DNA of 64,000 nucleotides, from assembly GCF_910592395.1 (NCBI RefSeq), contig NC_088308.1, positions 16,195,501-16,259,500 of the forward strand, written 5' to 3'. Origin of the DNA: Lineus longissimus. Lineage: Eukaryota > Nemertea > Pilidiophora > Heteronemertea > Lineidae. How positions within the stretch are numbered: the stretch's first letter is position 1; the number at the start of each line of letters is the position of its first letter. The notes beneath the pieces were generated by a model. It worked only from the letters and a program-made list of their open reading frames with translations, had not been told where the DNA came from and did no database searches. Below, piece after piece: positions 26,033-63,214 of this stretch. The position numbers and the translations under genes are program-made.

Positions 26033-26633
26033 ACCGGAATGGATGTTGCAGCCTGATGATTAATTTTGATCCCCTTTTCACTTTAAGTTCTTCTATGTAA
26101 TACTGTCTTTTGTCCAAGGAATAACACTGTTTTCTTTTAAGGCATCTTTCATTGCTGATTCATCCTTGTTAAAAAACAGGACTAAGAGTCTGATGTTCTC
26201 TCTGAAGTCCTTGACTGAATTGTACTTCTGAACTAGTAACCAGACAGTCAGATTGTAGTGCCTACAGAAAACAAAAATGATTACATAACTCGGACACCTT
26301 CTTCTTTGTGTCTCTCAAATTAGCACAATCATCAATTAAAAGTATAAACGTATCTGACCCTGCAAACCTTAGAGTAGCAAATCTAAGGACAAGGTCCAAA
26401 TTACTGGCCACTGCTTCTGGGCAGGTGTGCTCTGACCGGGATCCACTGGCCGCCAACTTCGGCGTCGAGAGGCGTCAGCTGAACGCTTCTTGTCGCCAAA
26501 GTTGGCGGCTAGAGTGCTGCAGGCTTTAGCATGCATAGGACTATCACGAATCCATGCCTGCTGCATGTTCTTTTGGAAAGTTTCTATATCCATCCTACAA
26601 CAATGACACTTAACGTCTGTGTCAATATCATAA

Positions 26634-26829
26634 GGGCCGTTTAGACGACGCGAAAAAATCCGGATGCGTCCCGAATCCGGATTAATTTTTCGTCGTGTAA
26701 ACGCAAAAAGATCCGGATCAATGTGGTTGCATCCGGACTAAAAAGGTACCATCGCCTTGGGTGGTTTTAATCCGGATTCATCCAGATTCGATCCGAATGC
26801 GGTCTTTTCGCCTGTCGTCTAAACGGCCC
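26634..26829. mobile_element. PIF/Harbinger-like MITE
   Basis: Inverted ends GGGCCGTTTAGACGAC and GTCGTCTAAACGGCCC are flanked by TAA on both sides (26631-26633 and 26830-26832). Interior ATCCGGAT motifs repeat. The 3-bp TAA duplication suggests the Harbinger class. Confidence 0.75.
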
Positions 26830-27139
26830 TAATGTTACTACCTTTCATCGTAGATAAAAACTGATTCAATTAATAAAAATGTTAAATAAGAGCAGTTGGA
26901 TTTTATGTTGCCATTTCAGTACATATTGTGACATGTTTTAATCCCATTACCTCGAATGGACAAAACACCACAGCTTTTCAATTTCCACCAAACAATTATG
27001 GAAACACTTGTAACGTCGAGAAAGCGAACTGAAGTCCCGATTTTAAAGCCGGAATGCACGCACGAACATTTTTGCACCGATTTTCCTCTAGTAAATAACA
27101 GCCGAATGGTCTTCACAATATACAAACACGTAACATGTA

Positions 27140-27931
27140 CATGTCCGGAGTTCGTTATTTAACGGACATTTAAGGAGAAAATGTTTTACGTCCTCAATAG
27201 CACATTGGTTACAGAACCGACACAGCCTGGACTCAACTGGAATCACAGGGTTGTAATATCTTCCAGTTTCAATCCGGAGATCATGTGCACTTGTTCTTAG
27301 TTTAGTAAGCTCGTTCCTCACACCAAGATCTGTGATACATAGGAGATAATTTTCAAGGACAAATTCAGATTTAAACAGTTTATAGGTGCGGAGTTTAGTT
27401 GATTGATTTCCAACACCAGCTGAAGACAAGCCAAGATAATACTTCCAATTTGCTATAAAAGGACCACGGGTTGCTTGTTTAAGGATTTTGATTATCTTGT
27501 GGGGGTATAAAGAGCCTTGATTTATCCAAATATCACTTAAATTAAAACTATTCCACAGGCTCTGCATATGGAAGGACCACCCATGTTTTTTTTGGAATAA
27601 ACAGATAAAAGAGATGGATTCTAAGTAGGCGGATTTATAGCAAATGATGTGGATGAATTAAAAATTCATCCAGTATTTAGCAGCCTGGGTTGAGGCTGGG
27701 ATCAGGACAGGGTAGATGCCCAGCTCCCCTCTCACAGCAGCAATTGTGGTTCTTTGAGAAAGTCCCAGGAGATATTTAGAAAAAATTAGAACCACCTTTT
27801 CTTGTGGGAGACCATCACAAAGTTGCATGAAGTTGTGTTCAGTAGGCTTCTTAAAATAGAGAGGTCCCCATATATTTCACAACAGTAAAGCAAGATGGGC
27901 TGAATTAATGATTTGAAGAGTTTTAGTGCAG
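27140..27931 (-). pseudogene. Non-LTR retrotransposon (LINE) ORF2 C-terminal remnant
   Basis: On the minus strand the translation gives, in order, IQPILLYCCEIYGDL, a stop or frameshift, GELGIYPVLIPA, then LRTSAHDLRIETGRYY and CRFCNQCAIEDVKHFLLKC. These are hallmarks of the region after the RT in Jockey/CR1-type LINEs, including the C-x2-C-x8-H-x4-C cluster. At least one stop and one frame change break it, so it is a dead 3' fragment. Confidence 0.75.
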
Positions 27932-28486
27932 TTGGTATGTTTGCTCTCAAGCACCTCCCTCCATCTAAACCACATCCACTCAGTATATCTGGTCTCGATC
28001 TCCCAGAACCGTACCTTTACAAAAGGAAGGACAATATTCCAGGGTACACCGGCAGCCCTGGAAGTTGTCAAGTGAGGTTTATCAAAGCCGGAATTAAACA
28101 TGGCGAATGTAAACAGCAACAAGCAAAACACCTCGAAAGTCGAAAGTACGGCACTTCTACGGTGAAGAGCGCGTTAGTTCATATAGTTCCTCAGGTTGTG
28201 AGGGTATTTCATGCTGTGTATCGCCACTGTTAATTGATAATCACTCAAATAAACTGGTTTGTTGGTGATAAATCGCCTTTACAGTTGCTGATTATACGTT
28301 GACAACACCATGATGATCATGATGTCACTACTCAACGCATGCATGCAGGCAGAGAGACGTGACGTGTACTAGAAGCGTGCAAGTTCTGCATCATGGGGTC
28401 AGCCATGGCGTAAGCGGGGATAGGCCTAAATATAAAAAAATTGAGAGCAATACCAATACGACAAAAATTGTCAATATTGAATTGAC

Positions 28487-28750
28487 TTAAAGGGACAATA
28501 TTGCCTGCCCTGGCCTAGGCCTATTATAGGCAGCAGCTAGGGCGCTAGGCTAGATAAAGTCAGTTAGTTACATAAGTCGCCAATAGGGGTCTCTGACATC
28601 TCACTGTACGTCGAAATGATTCACGCTTGTACGAGGAATATATTTAGTGCCGAGTCTGACATGACCAAGGGCCCTTACTGTGTTTACTAACTATAGTGAC
28701 CTGAAGATGGCCAAATTAGCCCCTCTCCTCCTGCCTATAGTCCCCCTTTA
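28487..28750 (+). mobile_element. TTAA-flanked MITE, copy B (inverted relative to A)
   Basis: TTAAAGGGACAATATTGCC at the left and CCCCCTTTAA at the right. The core is the reverse complement of the element at 25,577-25,792. Confidence 0.72.
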
Positions 28751-28995
28751 AGAGTTGCATCAGTATATTTTGTGTATAGTCTCGCGCGTACCGGATATGA
28801 CCTTTAAAGCATATCTCCTTCATAGAAAACACTGTGTTGTGCTGAACTGCTTAATCATGCTGTGAATAAATTAACGATCCCGCCAAATCTGCATGATTTG
28901 GATGCAAGCGCAACGCAGTATTTTCTTTGAAGGTGATATGCTTAACAGGTCATATCCGGTATGCGCGAGACTATACTCAAAACGTACTATTGCAA
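28748..28995. mobile_element. Fold-back element with ~60-bp arms
   Basis: The arm TATAGTCTCGCGCGTACCGG near 28,778 pairs with CCGGTATGCGCGAGACTATA near 28,958. A related fragment is at 31,060-31,200 (GAAAACACTGTGTTGTGCTG). Confidence 0.72.
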
Positions 28996-29854
28996 CTTCC
29001 AGCCAACTTCTTGAGTGTCATATACACTGTAGCGTAAACAATTGGAAGTGCAGTGGTTGATGCAGCAATGCCAATGGTGCAGACTTACAGTGGTGCATTC
29101 CAGAAGTGGGGGTGTGATAAGGTGTTGATGGTGCAGAGTATTATATGTGAGTCTTCGTAAACCTCTGCAATTTACAAGTATTTGGAAATAAATTACTGAC
29201 TGCAGATATAGGGGCCAACTCTATGTCTCTAATAACTGCATCTGGAAAATGTTTTGCTCTTTTTACTGGGAAGAAGGGAGCTTAGACTTGACATAATTAT
29301 CGTTTACACCTTAATGCCAAAGAGACGAAGACCATTAACACTTCTAAGAAATGAATAACTAAAAGTTTTCATGTGTTTTTATAACATGTAGCATACATGG
29401 AGATCATGAAAGATCAAGAAAGCAAAGAATAACATTTTCTTTTGATATCATTAAGTGGCTTCTTATTGTTCTAAGCAGTCATGCCTGGGCAGATTAGTTT
29501 TGTAGTCAAAATTTACTTGCAAGACCTAGTCTAAATTCTTATGATATTTGAGTGTTAATAACATGTGTACATGTATAAAGAGTGTTTTGAATCTTTACTT
29601 CTTATCTTAGATAGAGTGATATATTTTTTCTTTATGGCTATTCTACAGACCAGGCCCAGTGTCTCTAATAAACCTACCTGTCGCGTCTCTTGTTACTCCC
29701 CTGCGCTTTGTCTCCATCGATCAATAGGACTTGGCTAGTAAATGCTCTTACTACAGATTTGCCCAGAAAATCTAGTGTTGTACATGAAATTTTAAGTAAA
29801 AGCATTTTGCTATAGTCTTCATATCACACATTGTCTCTAAATCTTCTTTTTCAG
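28996..29854. other. Upstream region of the TRPM gene; no coding seen
   Basis: AT-rich DNA ending in a good 3' splice site (TTCTTTTTCAG ending at 29,854). It is therefore probably an intron between a non-coding first exon further left and the first coding exon. I could not identify the promoter. Confidence 0.5.
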
Positions 29855-29921
29855 CAGCAATCTGTGAGGATGAATTGACTCAGTGAGGAAGCATCGTCCT
29901 ACCATCGTCGCATCTGTTGCT

Positions 29922-57120
<27,199 letters not shown>

Positions 57121-57640
57121 GTATGTATCCCTTGAGAAATAGCACATCTGGAGGTGCTGACATAATGTGAACTTTTAAAAGTGCTCACGTTATGGAAATG
57201 TAAAGAACTATTCACAGTATGTAAACCTGTAGAAGTACTCACATCATGTATTACCTTTTAAACTACTCACTGTAATCTGATCCTTTAGAAGTACTCACAT
57301 TATGTAAATCTTTAAAAGTACTCACATTATGTGAATCTGAGGAAGTACTCACATTATGTGAATCTGAGGAAGTACTCACATCATGTAAACAGTATGTAAG
57401 TGCTCACAGTATGTAAACCTGTAGAAGTACTCACATCATGTATTACCTTTTAAACTACTCACTGTAATCAGATCCTCTAGAAGTACTCACATTATGTAAA
57501 TCTTTAAAAGGACTCGCATTATGTGAATCTGAGGAGTACTCACATTATATGAATCTGAGGGAGTACTCACATCACGTAAACAGTATGTAAGTGCTCACAG
57601 TATGTAAACTTACAGATGTTCTCACAGTAGGTTAAACCTT
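57121..57640. repeat. Minisatellite derived from the exon 16 donor region
   Basis: About 28-bp units of the form AAGTACTCACATTATGTRAA are arranged in a larger ~190-bp unit present twice (from about 57,212 and 57,398). Several units contain CTCACAGTATGTAA, matching the exon 16 end and donor (CACTCACA|GTATGTA). Confidence 0.82.
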
Positions 57641-57839
57641 TGAAATGAAATTTAAATGCTTCCAATTTCATTGATATGTATTGAATATAAGTTTCTACAT
57701 TGCCATTGTGTATTTTAAAAGATATATAAATGCTACATTTTGTGTCATTCAAACTTACCTATGGAACACTTTTGCATGTTACTTCATTTGGGCTCAAACA
57801 CAAGAGTATCCCTTTAATTTTCTAAAGAGAGAACTGAGT
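57641..57839. other. TRPM intron between the minisatellite and the DIRS element
   Basis: AT-rich, non-coding. The insertion boundary of the DIRS element is placed only by composition. Confidence 0.5.
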
Positions 57840-58219
57840 TAACAGCTCGGCCGCCAGGCGGCGCCCTGACCGATCCCGCGAGATCGCGCCGATCTCATGC
57901 CGCCATATTCAGTCTTTACTCTTGTGCTTCTACGAAGCACATCGTTTTTTCAAAGCTGCCGTGAATTCGATTTAAAACCAAATTCAACCAGCCAAGTCTA
58001 GACGATTTTTGGGTTCATTCACCTACGGAGTAGACCGCCAAACTAATCTTGGCATTAGTATTGTCCAGTCTATTTAATTATAGACATTTTCTTAGCTAGC
58101 TTAGTCGACCCGGCTCCATTATTTTGATCTTGGTAGGGTAGAGTTAAGTAGGCTATTCTCCGCTCTATTGTAATGAACAAGACTCAGATCCATTGCAATA
58201 GTGTTTAATTCAAGTAGGC

Positions 58220-60508
58220 ATGTTTTCCTTTCCATTAATTATTGCGTCCTTTCTGGCCTACTTGGGGTTCCCAGTGTTTTTATTGTCATTGGTACCATTT
58301 TTTATATGGCGTACCCCTCCGACGGCATCCTTTGTCTCACCACAAAGGAATGCGTCTGGTGGCGGGAAACGGGCCGCGAAGACGCCTAAACCCTCTTCCG
58401 GTTCCGTTTCCGGGCATATAACCCGGAGGTCTAGCAAACCTCCCGCCACCACCCCTTCCGTCAGCCGAGTTCCGGTTCCGGCCGCGGCTGCGAAGGATGC
58501 GGGATCTGACATTATTAATGTCTGTGGTCCCAAGGGAGACTTACATCCAATAAGTCTCCAAGGGTTTAATATACCCCGGACCTCAGGGAACCTTCCGGTT
58601 CCCCTGTCGTCCGCTCCCCCGAGTACAAGCCCTTTGTACCCGCGGGAGCACCCTGCTTCCGGTCCGCCGATTGCAGTTCCGGTTACTGACGCGGGTTCCC
58701 GTTTTTCAGTAACCGAAGACTCTACTTGGGGTTTTTCTCAGTCTTTACTGCGAAATAACCCCAGTCCTCACGGACACAGTAGAGTAGGGCCGGACCTTAT
58801 AACGCCACCTCCGAAACGCCATGCGTCTTCGGTAACAGCGTTTCCGCCCTCCGTACCTCCTTCTAAAAGGGCTTCCGGTAGCTCCATACCGGCGAAGGAG
58901 TTACGGGCATTTCCGGTTTCGGACTTCGTCCTACCGGAAATGCAGGCACCTTCCTACGTTGGCCAACCTCTTGGGTGGAACCAACCGGAAGTGCCACCCC
59001 CTCCTCGTAGCAGAGGCGTCGTTCCCATGGAACGAGCTACGCAGAGAGGACATCTGAACTCTAGTTCAGAATATGGGCAACTTCCGCTTCCGGAAGACCC
59101 ATTCGCCCGCACATACGGCTTCCAGGGTTCGCTTATGCGCTCACCCTCGCCTCAACCGCCCGTCGTTGAGAGAAGCCGCACGTCGGGTCCGGAACCCGAG
59201 TCGGGACAGCAACTGTCCCAGCTCATCCAGATGGTAGCAGGTCTTTCTGATAGACTCAGCCATCTGGAGCAGGGTTCCGGTTCCTCTGGTGCGCCTGGTC
59301 CCATCGGATACCCACCATCCGACTCCTCTATTTTAGAGGAATTTTCTGAGAACGAGAGTTCTCAGCCAGGCTACCGCTCCCCCAATCAGGAGGAGCTGTC
59401 ACCAGAGGAGGCCAGTATCCTGTCGGATATGAGGACACTCAGATCCTTGATCAGAGCGTACCTCCCGCAGGATCTGTGCCCTACCCCGCCGGAACTGCCA
59501 GCCTTGTCAACACCGACCTTTTCACTCTGGGGACAGGAAGTGGATCCCAATCCACAGGTTTCTCAAGGCTCCACTCGGGCACTTGAATTCCTTCCTCCCT
59601 CCCCGTCGGTGTTAGCAGTCTCTGAACTTTTGGAGCGTACAATCAGAGACTCACAAGGCGCCCACCAACGTACTTCCATCCCTGTCCTTCCGGCAGTCGG
59701 ACCGGAAGCTTGGTGTAAACCGGGGAAGTTGTTCACGGCACAACTTCCTCCCGTTAGGCAGTACCGCGCTGACTATTATCGAGTCAGCTCGACCGGCTGT
59801 CCAGCTGCAGCATCGACTTCCATATTAAAGGACGATATACAGCTGGACCAACTCGTGCCTAGGGTGACCTCCTCCTCGGCTTACCGAGACCTTAGAGCAC
59901 AAGAGGGTCTGGCCAAAAACACGTTAGCGGTGCTCTCCTACGCAGAGCACACTAACCTGGCCCTAGCCAGATCCCTAAAAGATAATGAGTCACTATCTGA
60001 TGACACAAAATCGCTTGTGACATCCTTGTCACATTCGATTAGGCACGCTATTGCGCTGTCCGCCAAGACCGCAGCAAATAGCGTCCTACTCCGTAGAGAC
60101 GCCGCACTGGGCTCTCTCAATGTCATCAGATCCCTCCAGCTGGAAGGGGCCTTAAGAACCGCTCCTATGGACGGTTCTTTCCTGTTCGCAGATTCTGTAC
60201 AAGAGGCGGCTCAAGCACAGAAAGATTGGGACAAATTATATGCCCCCACTGCGACACAGAGGGCCAAGACCTCTCTACCTAACGCTAGAAAGATAGAGAG
60301 GCCCCAGCAGGCATCGGGTTCAATCCCGTACGCCAGGCAGGTCCTGCCTAGGCCTACCCCGCCTAGTCAGCCTGCTCCTGCTGGATCCTTCCGACGGGAA
60401 GCGGAGGGTCGCCGGACTGGAAAGAGGAAAAATACTTCCTCTAACCAGGGTGGATCCGGTCCGACTAAGCACTCCTTTCGCCCAAGGGGTGCTGGCCGGA
60501 AGAGGTGA
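58220..60508 (+). CDS. DIRS ORF1, gag-like protein
   Basis: 762-residue Pro/Ser/Arg-rich ORF at the usual position of DIRS gag. Residues 1-31 are strongly hydrophobic and unlike a gag; the rest is disordered and low-complexity up to about 330. There is a helical segment near LSDRLSHLEQ and a more structured part from about 380 to 680. The C-terminus is basic (GAGRKR). No zinc knuckle is visible. The natural start may be further in, near GGGKRAAKTPK; the stretch upstream (58,220-58,350) is pyrimidine-rich and could be 5' leader. The ORF overlaps the RT ORF by 59 bases in another frame. Function is inferred from position and composition. Confidence 0.65.
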   Translation: MFSFPLIIASFLAYLGFPVFLLSLVPFFIWRTPPTASFVSPQRNASGGGKRAAKTPKPSSGSVSGHITRRSSKPPATTPSVSRVPVPAAAAKDAGSDIINVCGPKGDLHPISLQGFNIPRTSGNLPVPLSSAPPSTSPLYPREHPASGPPIAVPVTDAGSRFSVTEDSTWGFSQSLLRNNPSPHGHSRVGPDLITPPPKRHASSVTAFPPSVPPSKRASGSSIPAKELRAFPVSDFVLPEMQAPSYVGQPLGWNQPEVPPPPRSRGVVPMERATQRGHLNSSSEYGQLPLPEDPFARTYGFQGSLMRSPSPQPPVVERSRTSGPEPESGQQLSQLIQMVAGLSDRLSHLEQGSGSSGAPGPIGYPPSDSSILEEFSENESSQPGYRSPNQEELSPEEASILSDMRTLRSLIRAYLPQDLCPTPPELPALSTPTFSLWGQEVDPNPQVSQGSTRALEFLPPSPSVLAVSELLERTIRDSQGAHQRTSIPVLPAVGPEAWCKPGKLFTAQLPPVRQYRADYYRVSSTGCPAAASTSILKDDIQLDQLVPRVTSSSAYRDLRAQEGLAKNTLAVLSYAEHTNLALARSLKDNESLSDDTKSLVTSLSHSIRHAIALSAKTAANSVLLRRDAALGSLNVIRSLQLEGALRTAPMDGSFLFADSVQEAAQAQKDWDKLYAPTATQRAKTSLPNARKIERPQQASGSIPYARQVLPRPTPPSQPAPAGSFRREAEGRRTGKRKNTSSNQGGSGPTKHSFRPRGAGRKR

Positions 60509-62615
60509 CTCCCCCCTCCTTTCTCCTCCCGGACGCAAAAAGGAGCCGACTCCGGTAGTCGGGGGCCGTCTGCAAAAATTTGCAGACATTTGGGACGATT
60601 GGTGCCCAAAGGGGTCCCCAGTCCCAAACATGTTGAGGTACGGAGTGAAACTAGATTTCAACCGTACCCCCCCCCCGACTACCATATATCCAACCCCAGT
60701 TCAGCCACCGAAGGACCCAGTCAAGGCCTCTGCCCTCCAAGCAGAGGTCGCGACATTACTGGAGAAGCAAGCTATCCAGGTCCTTCAAGATCCATGCTCC
60801 CCCGGCTTTTACAGCCACGTTTTCTTGGTTCCCAAGAAAGCAGGGACATGGAGGCTGATCATAGACCTTTCCAGGTTAAACACCTTCTTGAATGTTCCTC
60901 ATTTCAAGATGGAAACCACCAGGTCTATAGCAACGGCGATACAGCCCAACGATTGGGCGGTATCGATGGATTTAATGGATGTGTACTTACATGTACCGAT
61001 CCATCCAGACTATCAACACTTCCTTCGATTCCATTACGAAGGAAAGACGTATCAATTCAGGGCCCTGCCGTTCTGTCTGGCATCGGCACCCCTAATTTTT
61101 ACGATGATAGTCACAGCCTTCGTCGCTCCCTTTCACGTGATGGGGTTCAAGCTCCATCACTACCTAGACGATTGGCTACTCCGTTGCAAATCGCGGGAAC
61201 TACTACTGCAACAACTTCAGGTTCTAAAGCAAAAAGTAGTTTCCGCAGGTTGGATTATCAACGAAACAAAGTCAGAATTCATACCATCCCAAGACTTCGT
61301 TTACGTTGGAGTTCGGTTCCTTACGGCCATAGGGAAAATGCTGCCCCCCCTAGACAGGATAAAGAAAATTCTTCATCTCGTCGCAGAATTCAGAGGAAGG
61401 ACTCAAGCTCCCGCAAGGCGATGCTTGAGCCTTTTGGGACTTCTGAATTCGGCAGCAGACCAAATCCCCCTTGGCTGTCTATATATGCGTCCCATCCAGA
61501 TGTTTCTAATGTCTCTATGGAAACCCCACAGGGACCCATTAGACAAGTTGGTATTGATACCTCAATACCTACTCAAGAACGTCTGGAACTTCTGGGAGTC
61601 GGAGACTCGTCTCCAAAGCGGTGTAGATCTTGCTCCACCGCCCCCAGAAGTGTCCCTGTTCACAGATGCTTCCCTACTAGGGTGGGGAGCACATCTGAAC
61701 AACGGGGACATGTCCATAAGAGGTCTATGGACAAGGGAGGAGACCATTCTTCCAATAGATATATTGGAAATGAAGGCTGTCCTTCTTGCCGTGAGGGCTC
61801 TTTCCCTTCGCCTGAAGAATCGGAGAGTAACCCTGTTCTCCGACAATTCTACAGTAGTAGCATATGTCAGGAGACAGGGAGGCACAAAGTCCGGCATTCT
61901 TTGCCAGCTAACTTGGGAGCTTTACCATCTTTGTGCCGACCTTGGAGTATCGATATGTGCCAGACACATACCGGGCAATCGCAACATCCTTGCCGACGCC
62001 CTGTCCCGTCAGAACAAGCTAGTTCAGACAGAGTGGACACTCCATCAGGAGATTGTAGACGACCTTTGTCGCCTTTGGCAATCTCCGAAGGTAGATCTGT
62101 TCGCCACCAGGCTGAACAATCGCCTTCCCATCTATTACTCTCCACTTCCGGACGAAGAGGCCCTGGAAGTCGACAGCCTTACAGCCTCTTGGGTCGGGCT
62201 GAACGCATATGCGTTTCCACCCCTCCCTCTCATCCAACCAGTCCTGAACAATATCTTGACCAGCCATCCGGTGAGAATAACTCTCATCGCACCTTGCTGG
62301 CCAAATCAGGCCTGGTTCCCAGCCTTGCTGGAGCTCCTGATAGATCACCCCAGGAGTCTTCCTACTTGGAAGCACCTCCTGTGGCACCCCCTGGGGAGAT
62401 GCTACCACCAGAACCCTGGATTTTTCAAGTTTCACGCCTGGAACTTATCCAGTTGCATCTCCACCAGAGAGGCTTTTCGGACATCGCTGTCAAGCGCATG
62501 TCCGCACCTCAAAGGGGGTCTACCCTTGATGTGTATCAAGGAAAGTGGTCTACCTTCACTTCCTGGTGCAGGGAGAACGGAGTTAATCCGATCTCTCCCT
62601 CTATATACAGATTAG
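60450..62615 (+). CDS. DIRS ORF2, reverse transcriptase / RNase H / methyltransferase-like
   Basis: 721 residues. The reverse transcriptase occupies about 90-340: SMDLMDVYLHVPI with catalytic D174, FRALPFCLASAP, and the YLDD box at 238-241 (D240, D241). RNase H follows at about 400-520 with the acids D406 (FTDAS), E440 (LEMKAV), D465 (FSDNS) and D516 (NILADALSR). The segment VDLFATRLNN ... LNAYAFPPLP ... APCWPNQAW corresponds to the DAM-methyltransferase-like region that DIRS elements carry after RNase H. All RT and RNase H catalytic residues are kept and the frame is intact, which suggests recent activity. The C-terminal 70 residues overlap the recombinase frame and look like low-quality shadow sequence. 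Confidence 0.9.
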   Translation: MDPVRLSTPFAQGVLAGRGDSPLLSPPGRKKEPTPVVGGRLQKFADIWDDWCPKGSPVPNMLRYGVKLDFNRTPPPTTIYPTPVQPPKDPVKASALQAEVATLLEKQAIQVLQDPCSPGFYSHVFLVPKKAGTWRLIIDLSRLNTFLNVPHFKMETTRSIATAIQPNDWAVSMDLMDVYLHVPIHPDYQHFLRFHYEGKTYQFRALPFCLASAPLIFTMIVTAFVAPFHVMGFKLHHYLDDWLLRCKSRELLLQQLQVLKQKVVSAGWIINETKSEFIPSQDFVYVGVRFLTAIGKMLPPLDRIKKILHLVAEFRGRTQAPARRCLSLLGLLNSAADQIPLGCLYMRPIQMFLMSLWKPHRDPLDKLVLIPQYLLKNVWNFWESETRLQSGVDLAPPPPEVSLFTDASLLGWGAHLNNGDMSIRGLWTREETILPIDILEMKAVLLAVRALSLRLKNRRVTLFSDNSTVVAYVRRQGGTKSGILCQLTWELYHLCADLGVSICARHIPGNRNILADALSRQNKLVQTEWTLHQEIVDDLCRLWQSPKVDLFATRLNNRLPIYYSPLPDEEALEVDSLTASWVGLNAYAFPPLPLIQPVLNNILTSHPVRITLIAPCWPNQAWFPALLELLIDHPRSLPTWKHLLWHPLGRCYHQNPGFFKFHAWNLSSCISTREAFRTSLSSACPHLKGGLPLMCIKESGLPSLPGAGRTELIRSLPLYTD

Positions 62616-63214
62616 TTGATTTCCTTATTGAATTATTCACGGAAAGACAACTATCTGTCACGGCTATAAAAGGGTACAAGTCCGCCATCGCTTCTACCCT
62701 CCGTGTTTTAAGCACCTGGGATCTTCGTTGGGAGGACCAAATAACCCCTCTTTTCAGAGGAATGTTATTAGAGCGTCCTAGACCGGTTCACAACACCCCT
62801 AAATGGGACCTTTCTGTTGTCCTTAAGGTGCTCATGAGGCATCCTTTTGAACCCATGTCTATTTCATCCATGAAATATCTGACACTCAAAACGGTCTTTC
62901 TAGTAGCCTTGGCTACCGCCCAACGGAGATCAGAGCTCCATGCACTTTCTTTTAAGAAGCTGGCTTTTAGAGAGGGAGGGGAGGTTATCCTGGCTTTTAT
63001 ACCAGGATTTCTGGCGAAGAACCAGGGACCGGCCGCCTCTCGGCCCCCGGTTACTATTCCCTCTCTGTCAGGAACGATCTCTTATGATCTTCCTGACAGA
63101 ACTTTATGTCCCGTCAGGGCCCTAAAGTTCTACATAAATAGGACAAAACTGTCGCATTGGGACAACCTGTATAAGTTTAGTTTTTTGGGACACACTGTAG
63201 TTCAAGGTAATTAG
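62412..63214 (+). pseudogene. DIRS ORF3, tyrosine recombinase, C-terminally truncated
   Basis: The recombinase-like reading starts near WIFQVSRLELIQLHL (62,412). Its frame stays open upstream to 60,590, but that part is the shifted reading of the RT gene. The N-terminal SAM-like helical domain is present (STFTSWCRENG, VTAIKGYKSAIASTL). The catalytic domain begins and keeps the first catalytic Arg in ATAQRRSELHAL. The reading then ends at KFYINRTKLSHWDNLYKFSF plus about eight unrelated residues. The second half of the active site (His-x-x-Arg and the nucleophilic Tyr) is absent, so the protein should be dead for strand transfer. The break coincides with the drop in GC near 63,180. Confidence 0.82.

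Larger units (their letters stand above)
57840..63185 (+). mobile_element. DIRS1-like tyrosine-recombinase retrotransposon, 3' truncated or interrupted
   Basis: DIRS elements are retrotransposons that integrate with a tyrosine recombinase instead of a DDE integrase. Here a gag-like ORF (58220-60508), an RT/RNase H ORF (60450-62615) and a recombinase ORF (about 62412-63214) follow in the DIRS order, each overlapping the next. The sequence turns sharply GC-rich near 57,840 and AT-rich again after about 63,185, which marks the approximate limits. An inverted pair, CACAAGAGTA at 57799-57808 and TACTCTTGTG at 57917-57926, lies at the left edge. The recombinase loses its C-terminal catalytic part, so this copy cannot be autonomous as it stands. 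No right terminal repeat or internal complementary region is visible in the window. Confidence 0.88.

Noticed and set aside
28100-28165. ATG with good context opening a 21-codon reading (MANVNSNKQN...) followed by GTGAAG
   Set aside because: Joining it to the next acceptor at 29,854 gives an immediate stop, so it does not fit as the TRPM first exon, and there is no other partner.
60590-62411. Upstream two thirds of the 874-codon ORF
   Set aside because: It is the shifted-frame reading of the RT gene, rich in Ser/Arg/Pro and without a fold; only the recombinase part from about 62,412 is gene-like.
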